From an uncultured Oscillospiraceae bacterium (lineage in GTDB: Bacteria > Bacillota > Clostridia > Oscillospirales > Oscillospiraceae): a stretch of 42,083 nt of DNA. Location of the stretch: the NCBI GenBank assembly GCA_944387125.1, contig CALXDT010000104.1, forward strand, positions 1-42,083, read 5' to 3'. Below, in pieces: positions 1-7,722 of this stretch. A program made the translations under genes and the position numbers. Below the pieces are notes generated by a model. The model ran no database searches. It saw nothing but the letters and a program-made list of their open reading frames with translations, and had not been told where the DNA came from. Position 1 is the first letter of the stretch. Each line of letters starts with the position of its first letter.

Positions 1-559
1 GGAATTCCTGGGGGACAGCATTCTGGGAATGCTGGTGGCGGAGTATCTGTTTCGCAATTTCCCCAACCGCCCCGAGGGGGAACTGACCCGGATGCGGGCG
101 GACATGGTCTGCGAAAAGACCCTGGCGGCGGCGGCCAACCGCATCGGCCTGGGGAAGCACCTGCTGCTGGGACACGGGGAAGAGCAGGGCGGCGGCCGGG
201 AGCGGGACTCCATTCTGGCTGACGCGGTGGAATCGGTAATCGCCGCCTGTTTCCTGGACGGCGGCATCGAGGCGGCGCTGCAGTTTGTCCGGCGGTTCAT
301 TCTGGTGGAGGTGCCAGTGACCAAGCTCCACAACACCGACTATAAAACCCGGCTCCAGGAGCTGGTGCAGCAGAAGAAGAATCAGGTGCTGGCTTATTCC
401 CTGGTGGGGCAGTCCGGCCCTGACCATGACAAGAGCTTTGATGTGGAGGTCAGCCTCAACGGCACTGTGGTAGGCTGCGGTTCCGGCAGCAGCAAAAAGC
501 GAGCCGAGCAGGACGCCGCCCACAAGGCCATTGCCAGGCTGTTTCCCAACGCGATATGA
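1..559 (+). CDS. rnc: Ribonuclease III, 3' part (5' end outside window)
   Basis: RNase III cleaves double-stranded RNA in rRNA maturation and mRNA decay, acting as a cytoplasmic homodimer. The reading frame is already open at base 2 and begins inside the family signature: EFLGDSIL is read before the first ATG at 29, so that ATG is not the true start. The second acidic cluster, DAVESVIAA, supplies the remaining Mg-binding Asp and Glu. A double-stranded RNA binding domain fills the C-terminus, from about DYKTRLQELVQ to KKRAEQDAAHKAIARLF. The visible part is about 185 residues; whole proteins are about 220-240, so roughly 40 N-terminal residues are missing. The stop is TGA at 557-559, followed within 10 bases by a terminator. 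In many Firmicutes smc follows closely, but here the next gene is a sugar kinase and smc lies 38.6 kb away. Confidence 0.97.
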   Translation, partial: EFLGDSILGMLVAEYLFRNFPNRPEGELTRMRADMVCEKTLAAAANRIGLGKHLLLGHGEEQGGGRERDSILADAVESVIAACFLDGGIEAALQFVRRFILVEVPVTKLHNTDYKTRLQELVQQKKNQVLAYSLVGQSGPDHDKSFDVEVSLNGTVVGCGSGSSKKRAEQDAAHKAIARLFPNAI

Positions 560-565
560 GACCGT

Positions 566-600
566 AATCCGGCGGTGAACCGCACCGCCGGATTTTTGTT
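566..600 (+). terminator. Rho-independent terminator of rnc
   Basis: A perfect 12-bp stem (566-577 with 583-594) closes a 5-base loop and runs into a T-rich tail ending at 600. It starts 7 bases after the rnc stop codon and separates rnc from everything downstream. Confidence 0.93.
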
Positions 601-629
601 CGGCATTTTGACGATTCTTGGGGTTTTTG

Positions 630-658
630 TTGACAATCAGCCGAGAATCGGATACTAT
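630..658 (+). promoter_or_regulatory. Sigma-A-type promoter of the NahK-like kinase gene
   Basis: A consensus -35 box TTGACA (630-635) is followed after exactly 17 bases by TACTAT (653-658). Transcription would start near 665, leaving a leader of about 50 bases before the ATG at 714. The leader carries a good AAAGGAGA ribosome binding site. Confidence 0.82.
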
Positions 659-713
659 CAAATGGCGAGTGCCTCCCTGAGCCTGTACAGGCGGGGCAGG
701 AAAGGAGAAACCT

Positions 714-1811
714 ATGGATCTGCGTGAAAAGCTGCTGGAAGTCAGCCGCCTCTTTCGAATCGAATACGATTATCTGGGATACGAGACCATCCAGATGGGA
801 AACGTAAACCATACCTATAAGGTAAACTTTATGCTGCCGGAGGGGAAGCCCAAGTCCTTCCTGGTGCAGAATGTCAATACCTATGCCTTTCGCAATCCTG
901 TGGGGCTGATGGAGAACATCGATAAGGTTACGGAGCACATCCGTCAAAAAAAGCCCGGTCAGCTGGCGCTGCATTTCCACCACACCGCTGACCGGAAGAC
1001 CTATGTGGCCGACGGCCGCGATTTCTGGAGAATGACCAACTACGTCCCGTCGGTGACTTACAATACCGTGACGGATTTGCAGGTGGTGCGCAATGCGGGA
1101 AAGGCCTTTGGGGAGTTTCAGATGGATCTTTCGGACTTTGATATCTCCCAGCTGACCGAGACCATTCCCGGATTTCACAATACCCGTCAGCGTTATCAGC
1201 AGCTGATGGAGGCCGTTGAGGAAAACCGGGTCGGGCGGGTGGATCAGGTGCGCGGCGAGATTGAGTATCTTATGTCGGTGCAGGATACGGCCTGCAGGCT
1301 CACGGATCTGCAGATGGCAGGGAAGCTCCCTTTGCGGGTGACGCACAATGATACCAAGATCAACAATGTGCTGTTCGATCCCACCAACAAGGAATCCATG
1401 ATCGTCATTGACCTGGATACCGTAATGCCCGGCCTGATCGGCCACGATTTCGGCGACGCCATCCGGTTTGCCGCGAACTTTGTGGAGGAGGACTGCCGGG
1501 AGTGGGAAAAGGCCGGGGTGGATCTGAAGGTGTTTGAGGCTTTCGCGGAAGGCTTCCTGTCCAAAACCGCCGGAACCATGACCGCCACGGAGATGCAGAC
1601 CCTGGCGCTGAGCTGCTTTGCCCTGACCGCGGAGCTGGCTACCCGGTTCCTGGCAGACTATCTCAACGGGGATCCCTATTTCAAGATCAAATATGAAGAT
1701 CACAACCTGGTGCGTACCCGCTGCCAGATCGCTCTGGCAAAGGACATGCTGGGCAAAATGGAGCAAATGAACCGGATTGTGGAAAGCTGCGGCGCGGCGG
1801 CAAAGGCATAA
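714..1811 (+). CDS. APH-fold sugar kinase, N-acetylhexosamine 1-kinase (NahK)-like
   Basis: This 365-residue protein belongs to the aminoglycoside phosphotransferase / choline kinase-like fold, a cytoplasmic family that phosphorylates small molecules with ATP. The catalytic loop HNDTKINNVLFD (H211, D213, N218) and the metal-binding IDLDTV (D233, D235) are intact. The NDTK-x-NNV form of the loop and the overall length resemble bifidobacterial NahK, which phosphorylates GlcNAc or GalNAc at C1 for salvage into UDP-sugars. The assignment to amino sugars is inferred from this similarity; another sugar or alcohol substrate is possible. The start is ATG with AAAGGAGA just upstream. The gene has its own promoter and a hairpin after its stop, so it appears monocistronic. 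No sugar-1-P uridylyltransferase sits next to it. Its product could feed the amino-sugar pools used by the polysaccharide operon downstream. Confidence 0.75.
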   Translation: MDLREKLLEVSRLFRIEYDYLGYETIQMGNVNHTYKVNFMLPEGKPKSFLVQNVNTYAFRNPVGLMENIDKVTEHIRQKKPGQLALHFHHTADRKTYVADGRDFWRMTNYVPSVTYNTVTDLQVVRNAGKAFGEFQMDLSDFDISQLTETIPGFHNTRQRYQQLMEAVEENRVGRVDQVRGEIEYLMSVQDTACRLTDLQMAGKLPLRVTHNDTKINNVLFDPTNKESMIVIDLDTVMPGLIGHDFGDAIRFAANFVEEDCREWEKAGVDLKVFEAFAEGFLSKTAGTMTATEMQTLALSCFALTAELATRFLADYLNGDPYFKIKYEDHNLVRTRCQIALAKDMLGKMEQMNRIVESCGAAAKA

Positions 1812-1815
1812 CCTT

Positions 1816-1850
1816 CGGGGGTGTATCGGCAAGGACGCGATGCACCCCCG
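1816..1850 (+). terminator. Hairpin terminator after the kinase gene
   Basis: A 13-bp stem with a single G-T wobble (1816-1828 with 1838-1850) encloses a 9-base loop, 4 bases after the kinase stop. The downstream T run is short (TTT then CGCG), so termination may be partial. Confidence 0.65.
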
Positions 1851-1893
1851 TTTCGCGCCCGGAAAAACCAGGCGCCGCCGCCCAACTGCCCTC

Positions 1894-1922
1894 TTGCTGT
1901 ATTTGACAGATTGTGCTATAAT
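1894..1922 (+). promoter_or_regulatory. Extended -10 promoter of the main capsule operon
   Basis: A perfect extended -10, TGCTATAAT (TG at 1914-1915, TATAAT at 1917-1922), has a weak -35 TTGCTG (1894-1899) at 17-base spacing. A consensus-looking TTGACA at 1903-1908 is only 8 bases from this -10, so it cannot serve it. Transcription would begin near 1929, about 65 bases before the ATG of the first gene. Confidence 0.78.
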
Positions 1923-1993
1923 AAAGCGTAATGTGCGGACAATAACGCTGAGCGCCTTTCGCTTTTCATTTATATCATTAGGATGGGAAGAAT

Positions 1994-3880
1994 ATGGGTT
2001 TTACAAAACTGAAAAAACCGAATTTTTATTCGATTAACCGTGTGATTTTCATTATGCTTCTGGATGTGATGGCCACTGCGGGTTCCTTTTTCCTGGGGCT
2101 GTGGTTCCGGGCGGATTTTGCCTTTGAAAACATTCAATCCACCCATATGCAGGGGTATCTGTACGCCATTGGTCCCTGGTGCGTCATTACCATCGCGGTA
2201 TTTTCCCTGTTTCGGCTGTACAGCAGCATCTGGGCGTTCGTCAGCACCTCGGAGGTGTTCCGCATCGCAGGCGCCTATATTGTGCTGGCGGTGGTGGGCG
2301 TTCTGGTCTTCCACTTCGACGGCGTGATCATGCCCCGATCCAGCATGGTTATGGGCTTTCTGCTGAGCTTTGTGTGCACCGTGTGTATCCGCTTCGCCTA
2401 CCGGCTGTGGCTCACGGCGCTGCGGAAGATCAGCCATGCGGCCCACTCCTCGGGGCTGAAAAACGTAATGCTCATCGGCGCGGGGGACGCGGGGCGCGCG
2501 CTGGCCCTGGAGTTTACCAACAGCGATTACATTCGGGATCATCTGGCCTGCGTCATTGACGACAATCCGGTGAAGCTGGGCAAGCGGCTGTGCGGCGCGC
2601 CCATCGTCGGCAACCGGTACGATATCCCCAAGGCCGTAAAGCGTTACAAAATCAGCAAAATCATTTTCGCCATTCCCAGCTGCTCCGCTCAGACCCGCAA
2701 GGAAATCCTGGACATCTGCTCCACCACCGGCTGCGAGGTGCAGATGCTTCCCGGCATTTTTCAGATGGTCAACGGAGACGTCAGCGTCAGCCAGCTGCGG
2801 AAGGTGGATCCCCAGGATCTGCTGGGACGGGATCCCATCAAGGTCAATCTGGACGAAATCATGGACTACATTTCCGGCAAGGTGGTGCTGGTAACAGGCG
2901 GCGGCGGCAGCATCGGCAGCGAGCTTTGCCGACAAATTGCCAGAGCCAATCCCAAACAGCTGGTGATTTTTGATATCTATGAAAACAGCGCCTATGACAT
3001 TCAAATGGAGCTGCGGCGCACCTATCCGGAGATGGAGCTGGAGGTGCTCATCGGTTCCGTGCGCAATACCAACCGGGTGGAATATGTGGTGGGGCACTAC
3101 CGGCCGGATCTGATTTTCCACGCGGCAGCCCACAAGCATGTTCCCCTGATGGAGCAAAGCCCCAACGAGGCCATTAAGAACAATGTCTTCGGCACCTATA
3201 AGCTGGCCAAGGCGGCGGCGAAATACCGGGTCAAGCGGTTTGTCCAGATTTCTACGGACAAGGCCGTGAATCCCACCAACATCATGGGCGCCTCCAAACG
3301 GCTGTGCGAGATGGTCGTCCAGATGATGAACCGGGAGTCGGATACGGAATTTGTGGCGGTTCGCTTCGGCAATGTGCTGGGGAGCAACGGCAGCGTGATC
3401 CCGCTGTTCAAAAAGCAGATTGAGGCCGGCGGGCCTGTGACGGTCACACACCCGGACATCATCCGCTACTTTATGACCATTCCCGAAGCGGTGAGCCTGG
3501 TGCTGCAGGCGGGGTACTACGCCCGGGGCGGAGAGATCTTCGTCCTGGACATGGGCGAGCCGGTGAAGATCGACACCATGGCCCGGAACATGATCCGCCT
3601 CAGCGGCCTGGAGCCGGATGTGGACATTCAGATCAAATATACCGGCCTTCGCCCCGGGGAGAAGCTGTATGAGGAGCTGCTGATGGAGGAAGAGGGGCTG
3701 CAGGAAACGGCCAACCGGATGATCCACATCGGCAAGCCCATTGAGATGGATGACGAGCTGTTTAAGCAGCAGCTTGCCCGGCTGGATGAAGCCAGCAGGA
3801 ACGAGGATCAGGACATCAAGCACATCGTCGCGGAGATTGTGCATACATACCACGTGGAAGAAGCGGCAGGCTGCAAGTAA
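1994..3880 (+). CDS. capD: Membrane-bound UDP-GlcNAc 4,6-dehydratase, CapD/PglF/WbpM family
   Basis: This enzyme removes water from UDP-GlcNAc to give the UDP-4-keto-6-deoxy sugar, the committed step toward 6-deoxy amino sugars. The 628-residue protein has four N-terminal membrane segments (about residues 15-135). A first Rossmann-like region follows (GAGDAGRALALE, near 160). The catalytic SDR domain then starts at GGGGSIGSE (about 301-309), with the active-site ISTDKAVNPTNIMGASKR at about 419-436. The TDK triad replaces the usual Tyr-x3-Lys, as is known in the PglF/FlaA1 group. Length fits S. aureus Cap5D (about 600). It is the first gene after the extended -10 promoter, and the PGT and reductase genes that follow make the D-FucNAc branch the best reading. 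A bacillosamine-type pathway is less likely because no aminotransferase or acetyltransferase is adjacent. Confidence 0.92.
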   Translation: MGFTKLKKPNFYSINRVIFIMLLDVMATAGSFFLGLWFRADFAFENIQSTHMQGYLYAIGPWCVITIAVFSLFRLYSSIWAFVSTSEVFRIAGAYIVLAVVGVLVFHFDGVIMPRSSMVMGFLLSFVCTVCIRFAYRLWLTALRKISHAAHSSGLKNVMLIGAGDAGRALALEFTNSDYIRDHLACVIDDNPVKLGKRLCGAPIVGNRYDIPKAVKRYKISKIIFAIPSCSAQTRKEILDICSTTGCEVQMLPGIFQMVNGDVSVSQLRKVDPQDLLGRDPIKVNLDEIMDYISGKVVLVTGGGGSIGSELCRQIARANPKQLVIFDIYENSAYDIQMELRRTYPEMELEVLIGSVRNTNRVEYVVGHYRPDLIFHAAAHKHVPLMEQSPNEAIKNNVFGTYKLAKAAAKYRVKRFVQISTDKAVNPTNIMGASKRLCEMVVQMMNRESDTEFVAVRFGNVLGSNGSVIPLFKKQIEAGGPVTVTHPDIIRYFMTIPEAVSLVLQAGYYARGGEIFVLDMGEPVKIDTMARNMIRLSGLEPDVDIQIKYTGLRPGEKLYEELLMEEEGLQETANRMIHIGKPIEMDDELFKQQLARLDEASRNEDQDIKHIVAEIVHTYHVEEAAGCK

Positions 3881-3894
3881 GAAGGGGAGCGGAT

Positions 3895-4518
3895 ATGTAC
3901 AAGAAATTCGGGAAGAGACTCTTGGATGTAATCTTGTCCGGCTGCGCCATTGTTCTCCTGCTGCCGGTGTATCTGGTCATCGGGGCGGCCATCTATGTGG
4001 ACGATCCCGGGCCGGTGCTGTTTCGGCAGAAGCGGGTGGGGATCCGCAAAACCCACTTCCAGATTCTGAAATTCCGCACCATGAAAATGGAAACCCCCCG
4101 GGATATGCCTACCCACCTGCTGGCGGATCCCCAGCGGTACATCACCCGGGTGGGCGGCTTTTTGCGCAGAACCTCCCTGGACGAGCTGCCGCAAATTTTC
4201 CAGATTTTTACCGGCAAGATGTCCATCATCGGCCCCCGCCCCGCGCTGTGGAATCAGTTTGACCTGATTGAAGAGCGGGACAAGTACGGCGCCAACGATC
4301 TGCGGCCGGGCCTGACCGGCTGGGCGCAGATCAACGGCCGGGATGAGCTTCCCATAGACGTAAAGGCGCGGCTGGACGGGGAATATGTCCGCAATCTGAG
4401 CTTCCTCTTTGACTGCAAGTGCTTCTTCGGAACCATTGCCTCTGTGCTCAAACAGGACGGAGTGGTGGAAGGCGGCACCGGGCAGCTGGAAAAGGACGAG
4501 AAGGAGAAACAGCTATGA
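3895..4518 (+). CDS. Initiating sugar-phosphate transferase (monotopic PGT, CapM-like)
   Basis: Enzymes of this family move a sugar-1-phosphate from a UDP-sugar to undecaprenyl phosphate, starting the lipid-linked repeat unit. The 207-residue protein is the minimal PglC/CapM size: one N-terminal hydrophobic (probably re-entrant) helix at about residues 8-30, then the cytoplasmic catalytic domain. Visible signatures are FQILKFRTMKME, the catalytic pair in RTSLDELPQ (D96, E97), GPRPALWNQ and RPGLTGWAQINGRDE. The start ATG has a GGGGAG site upstream. The gene sits between the dehydratase and reductase genes that would make UDP-D-FucNAc, so by analogy with S. aureus CapM the likely donor is UDP-D-FucNAc; that specificity is inferred. 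Its last four bases overlap the start of the next gene (ATGA). Confidence 0.92.
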   Translation: MYKKFGKRLLDVILSGCAIVLLLPVYLVIGAAIYVDDPGPVLFRQKRVGIRKTHFQILKFRTMKMETPRDMPTHLLADPQRYITRVGGFLRRTSLDELPQIFQIFTGKMSIIGPRPALWNQFDLIEERDKYGANDLRPGLTGWAQINGRDELPIDVKARLDGEYVRNLSFLFDCKCFFGTIASVLKQDGVVEGGTGQLEKDEKEKQL

Positions 4519-5387
4519 AACGGATCCTGATCACCGGCGCCGGAAGCTACATCGGCACTTCTGTAGAGCGGCACCTGAGCCGCTGGCCGGATCAGTACCA
4601 GGTGGATGCCCTGAGCATGGTGGACGGCACCTGGCGGGAGCATTCCTTCCGGGGCTACGACGCGGTGCTCCATGTGGCGGGGATTGTGCACCAGAGCAAA
4701 TCCAAAAACGACCCGAACCAGAAAGAACTGTATGACCGGGTGAATACCCGCCTGGCCATTGAAACCGCCCGGAAGGCCAAGGACGAAGGGGTGGGGCAGT
4801 TTCTGTTTATGAGCACTGCCGGCGTCTACGGACTGACCGCCCCTTTGGGAAAGACTGTCATGGTCACAGCCGATACCCCTCTGGCGCCCAGGGACAATTA
4901 CGGCATCAGCAAAGCCAGGGCGGAGGAAGGGCTTTCCCGTCTGGCGGACGATGGGTTCCGTCTGGCGATTCTGCGGCCGCCCTTGGTTTACGGCAAGGGA
5001 TGTAAGGGCAACTATGTGACCCTTGCCAAGCTGGCAAAAAAGCTGCCGGTTTTCCCCAAGGTGGACAACCGGCGTTCGATGCTGTATATTGAAAATCTGG
5101 CGGAGTGCATCCGCCTGCTCATTGACGACCGGGCTTCCGGGGTTTTCTGTCCCCAGAACGCGGAATATGTGAACACCAGCGAGCTGGTCAGCCGCATTGC
5201 CCACCTGAACGGCAGGGGGATCCTGCTGGTGGGGGGCTTTACCTGGGCGCTGAAGCTGCTGCGATTGGGTACGGATATGGTGGACAAGGCCTTCGGCAGC
5301 TGGTGCTATGATCCGCTGCTCAGCCGGTATCCCAAGGATTACTGCCTGAAAACCTATGAAGAATCCATTGCGGAGACGGAGTTGTAA
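4515..5387 (+). CDS. NAD-dependent epimerase/reductase, CapN-like (probable UDP-D-FucNAc formation)
   Basis: This 290-residue extended SDR protein probably reduces the 4-keto group of the CapD product to give UDP-D-FucNAc, as CapN does in S. aureus type 5/8 capsule synthesis. The nucleotide-binding TGAGSYIG is at residues 7-14, the catalytic serine/threonine lies in MSTAGVYG from about residue 98, and Tyr129-x3-Lys133 forms the YGISK active site. RPPLVYG and the downstream NRRSMLYIENLAE fit the UDP-sugar branch of the family. An open frame continues upstream inside the previous gene, but the ATG at 4515 is chosen because AAGGAGA lies 7 bases before it and the protein starts directly at the Rossmann strand MKRILITGAG. 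The ATGA overlap suggests translational coupling. A UDP-sugar 4-epimerase is the alternative. Confidence 0.85.
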   Translation: MKRILITGAGSYIGTSVERHLSRWPDQYQVDALSMVDGTWREHSFRGYDAVLHVAGIVHQSKSKNDPNQKELYDRVNTRLAIETARKAKDEGVGQFLFMSTAGVYGLTAPLGKTVMVTADTPLAPRDNYGISKARAEEGLSRLADDGFRLAILRPPLVYGKGCKGNYVTLAKLAKKLPVFPKVDNRRSMLYIENLAECIRLLIDDRASGVFCPQNAEYVNTSELVSRIAHLNGRGILLVGGFTWALKLLRLGTDMVDKAFGSWCYDPLLSRYPKDYCLKTYEESIAETEL

Positions 5388-5423
5388 CCCCATCCAGATC
5401 CAAAAGGGAAGGACGATGTTCCA

Positions 5424-6635
5424 TTGAAGCGAAAAAAAGATATTCTGTTTTTGTGCCAGTTTTTTTATCCGGAATATATTTCATCCGCCCAGCTTCCCTT
5501 TGACACCGCGGCGGCGCTGGAGGAAGCCGGGTTCTCTGTAGGCGCTTTGTGCGGCTATCCCAGAGAATATCTGGACGGGAAGGACATTCCCGGGAAAGAG
5601 ACGGTAAAGGGCATCCGCATCCACCGGCTGAAATACATCCAAACGAACCGTTCCGGTTTTTTGGGGCGGCTGGTGAATTATTTTTCCTTCACCTTTATGG
5701 TTTTTCTGCACCTGGGGGAAATCGCCCGGTACCGGGCGGTGGTGGCCTATTCCAACCCGCCGGTTTTGCCCTGGATCGCCTCCTGGGCCAAGGTGCTGTT
5801 TGGCACGAAGCTGGTTTTTGTTTCCTATGACCTGTATCCCGAGGTGGCGACTGTCACCGGCACCCTGGGGCAGGGGAGCCTGATCTGCCGGCTGATGGAG
5901 CACATCAACCGGTGTGTCTACCGCCGGGCGGATCAGGTGGTATCCCTGTCCTCGGAGCAGCGGGCGTACATTCTGAACCACCGCCCCATCGGGGAAGCCG
6001 CGGTGCGGGTGATCCCCAACTGGCACCCGGAGGAGGGCAGCCAGGCACAGCCCCGGGAGGAAAACCGGTTCCGGGATCTGGTAAAGGGGCGGTTCGTGGT
6101 GTCCTACTTTGGGAACATGGGCACCATGCAGGATATGCAGACCATACTGGACGCCATCCGGCAGTTCCGGGAAGATCCGGACGTTTTCTTCCTGTTCGCC
6201 GGCCACGGGAACAAGCTGGAAACCATGCGCCGGATTCTGGCGGATGAGGGATTTTCCAACGTGCACTTTTGCGGGTTCCTCCACGGCCGGGATTTTGCCG
6301 ATGCTCTGGCAATTACCCGCTGCGCCCTGGTGTCCCTGGAAAGGGGCGCCACAGGGCTGTGCGTCCCCAGCAAGACCTATTGCTATATGAAGCACGGGAT
6401 TCCCCTGCTGGCGATTATGGAGCCGTGCGACATCGTTTCGGACATTGAATCGGGAGCCGGGCTGTGGGTGCGCAACGGTCAGGCATGTGAACTGGCGCAG
6501 GCCATCCGGCGTCTGCGGGCGGAGCCGGACGCCCTTGCCCGCATGGGGCAGGTCAGCCGCAGGCTCTACGAGGAAAAATACACCATGCCCCAGGGAACGG
6601 CCCGGTATGTCCGGCTGTTTCGGGAGCTGCTGTAA
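5424..6635 (+). CDS. GT4 glycosyltransferase, CapL/WbuB-like (probable L-FucNAc transferase)
   Basis: A 403-residue GT-B enzyme with the length and N-terminal style of S. aureus CapL and E. coli WbuB, which add L-FucNAc to a lipid-linked acceptor on the cytoplasmic membrane face. The N-terminal half starts ILFLCQFFYPE. The C-terminal donor domain contains VVSYFGNMGTMQ and, around the sugar-nucleotide site, ERGATGLCVPSKTYCYMKHGIP. The position directly before capE-capF-capG supports L-FucNAc as donor sugar; this is inference from context. The start is TTG at 5424: the only nearby ATG (5416) is out of frame and stops after three codons, its TGA overlapping the TTG. GGGAAGGA at about 5405-5412 is the ribosome binding site. 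Confidence 0.83.
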   Translation: MKRKKDILFLCQFFYPEYISSAQLPFDTAAALEEAGFSVGALCGYPREYLDGKDIPGKETVKGIRIHRLKYIQTNRSGFLGRLVNYFSFTFMVFLHLGEIARYRAVVAYSNPPVLPWIASWAKVLFGTKLVFVSYDLYPEVATVTGTLGQGSLICRLMEHINRCVYRRADQVVSLSSEQRAYILNHRPIGEAAVRVIPNWHPEEGSQAQPREENRFRDLVKGRFVVSYFGNMGTMQDMQTILDAIRQFREDPDVFFLFAGHGNKLETMRRILADEGFSNVHFCGFLHGRDFADALAITRCALVSLERGATGLCVPSKTYCYMKHGIPLLAIMEPCDIVSDIESGAGLWVRNGQACELAQAIRRLRAEPDALARMGQVSRRLYEEKYTMPQGTARYVRLFRELL

Positions 6636-6656
6636 AGCAAAAAGGAGAGAATGCAT

Positions 6657-7706
6657 ATGAGCTTGTTTACCAATAAAACCCTTCTGATCACCGGCGGCAC
6701 CGGTTCCTTCGGCAACGCCGTGCTGAACCGCTTCCTGGATACGGATATCGGCGAGATCCGGATCTTCTCCCGGGACGAGAAGAAGCAGGATGATATGCGC
6801 CACGAGTTCCAGGCGAAGCTGCCCCAGGCTTCCAACAAAATCAAGTTTTTCCTGGGAGATGTGCGGGATCTGCAATCTGTGAAAAACGCCATGCACGGCG
6901 TGGACTACATTTTCCACGCCGCCGCGCTGAAGCAGGTGCCCTCCTGCGAATTCTTCCCCCTGGAAGCGGTGAAGACCAATGTCATGGGCACGGACAATGT
7001 GCTTACCGCCGCCATTGACGCGGGGGTGAAGACGGTAATCTGCCTTTCCACAGATAAGGCGGCCTATCCGGTGAACGCCATGGGCACCTCCAAAGCGATG
7101 ATGGAAAAGGTGATTGTGGCCAAGTCCCGCACCGTCGCGCCGGAAAAGACCAAAATCTGCTGCACCCGTTACGGCAACGTCATGTGCTCCCGGGGCAGCG
7201 TCATCCCCCTTTGGATCGATCAGATCAAGGCGGGCAACCCCATTACCATCACGGAGCCGTCCATGACCCGGTTCATTATGTCCCTGGAAGAGGCGGTGGA
7301 TCTGGTGCTCTTTGCCTTTGCCCATGGGGTCAGCGGCGACATTCTGGTGCAGAAGGCTCCTGCCTGCACCATCGAGGTTCTGGCGCAGGCCGTCACCGGA
7401 CTGTTTTCCCCCGGCCATGAAATCCGGGTGATCGGAATCCGCCACGGGGAGAAGATGTACGAGACCCTGCTGACCAATGAGGAATGCGCCGGCGCCGTTG
7501 ACCTGGGGGACTTCTACCGGGTACCCTGTGACAAGCGGGACTTGAACTACGACAAATATTTCCGGGAGGGCAATCTGCAGCGCAGTAAGCTCACGGAATT
7601 CAACAGCAACAACACCCAGCTTCTGAACCCGGAGCAGGTGCAGCAGAAGCTGCTGGAACTGGAATACATCCGGGAAGAACTGGAAAATTGGAAAATGAAC
7701 CGATAA
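6657..7706 (+). CDS. capE: UDP-GlcNAc 4,6-dehydratase / 5-epimerase CapE (FnlA, WbjB)
   Basis: CapE converts UDP-GlcNAc to the UDP-2-acetamido-2,6-dideoxy-4-keto-beta-L-arabino sugar, the first step to UDP-L-FucNAc. The soluble SDR protein (349 residues) opens with TLLITGGTGSFGNAVLNRF. It carries FSRDEKKQDDMRHEF, HAAALKQVPSCEFFP and the active-site LSTDKAAYPVNAMGTSKAMMEK, all hallmarks of this subfamily. The C-terminus (LLELEYIREELENW) also matches the S. aureus protein as I remember it. ATG 6657 is preferred over ATG 6651 because AGGAGA (6643-6648) is only 2 bases from the latter and 8 from the former. It is followed by capF and capG, the next two steps. Confidence 0.95.
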   Translation: MSLFTNKTLLITGGTGSFGNAVLNRFLDTDIGEIRIFSRDEKKQDDMRHEFQAKLPQASNKIKFFLGDVRDLQSVKNAMHGVDYIFHAAALKQVPSCEFFPLEAVKTNVMGTDNVLTAAIDAGVKTVICLSTDKAAYPVNAMGTSKAMMEKVIVAKSRTVAPEKTKICCTRYGNVMCSRGSVIPLWIDQIKAGNPITITEPSMTRFIMSLEEAVDLVLFAFAHGVSGDILVQKAPACTIEVLAQAVTGLFSPGHEIRVIGIRHGEKMYETLLTNEECAGAVDLGDFYRVPCDKRDLNYDKYFREGNLQRSKLTEFNSNNTQLLNPEQVQQKLLELEYIREELENWKMNR

Positions 7707-7722
7707 AAGGGAGTGTGGGCGG

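Noticed and set aside
1903..1908. TTGACA as -35 box for the capsule operon
   Set aside because: Only 8 bases separate it from the TATAAT at 1917, and no good -10 lies 16-18 bases downstream of it.
1970..3853. A 627-codon minus-strand open frame
   Set aside because: Antisense shadow of capD; low-complexity composition rich in His, Gln and Pro.
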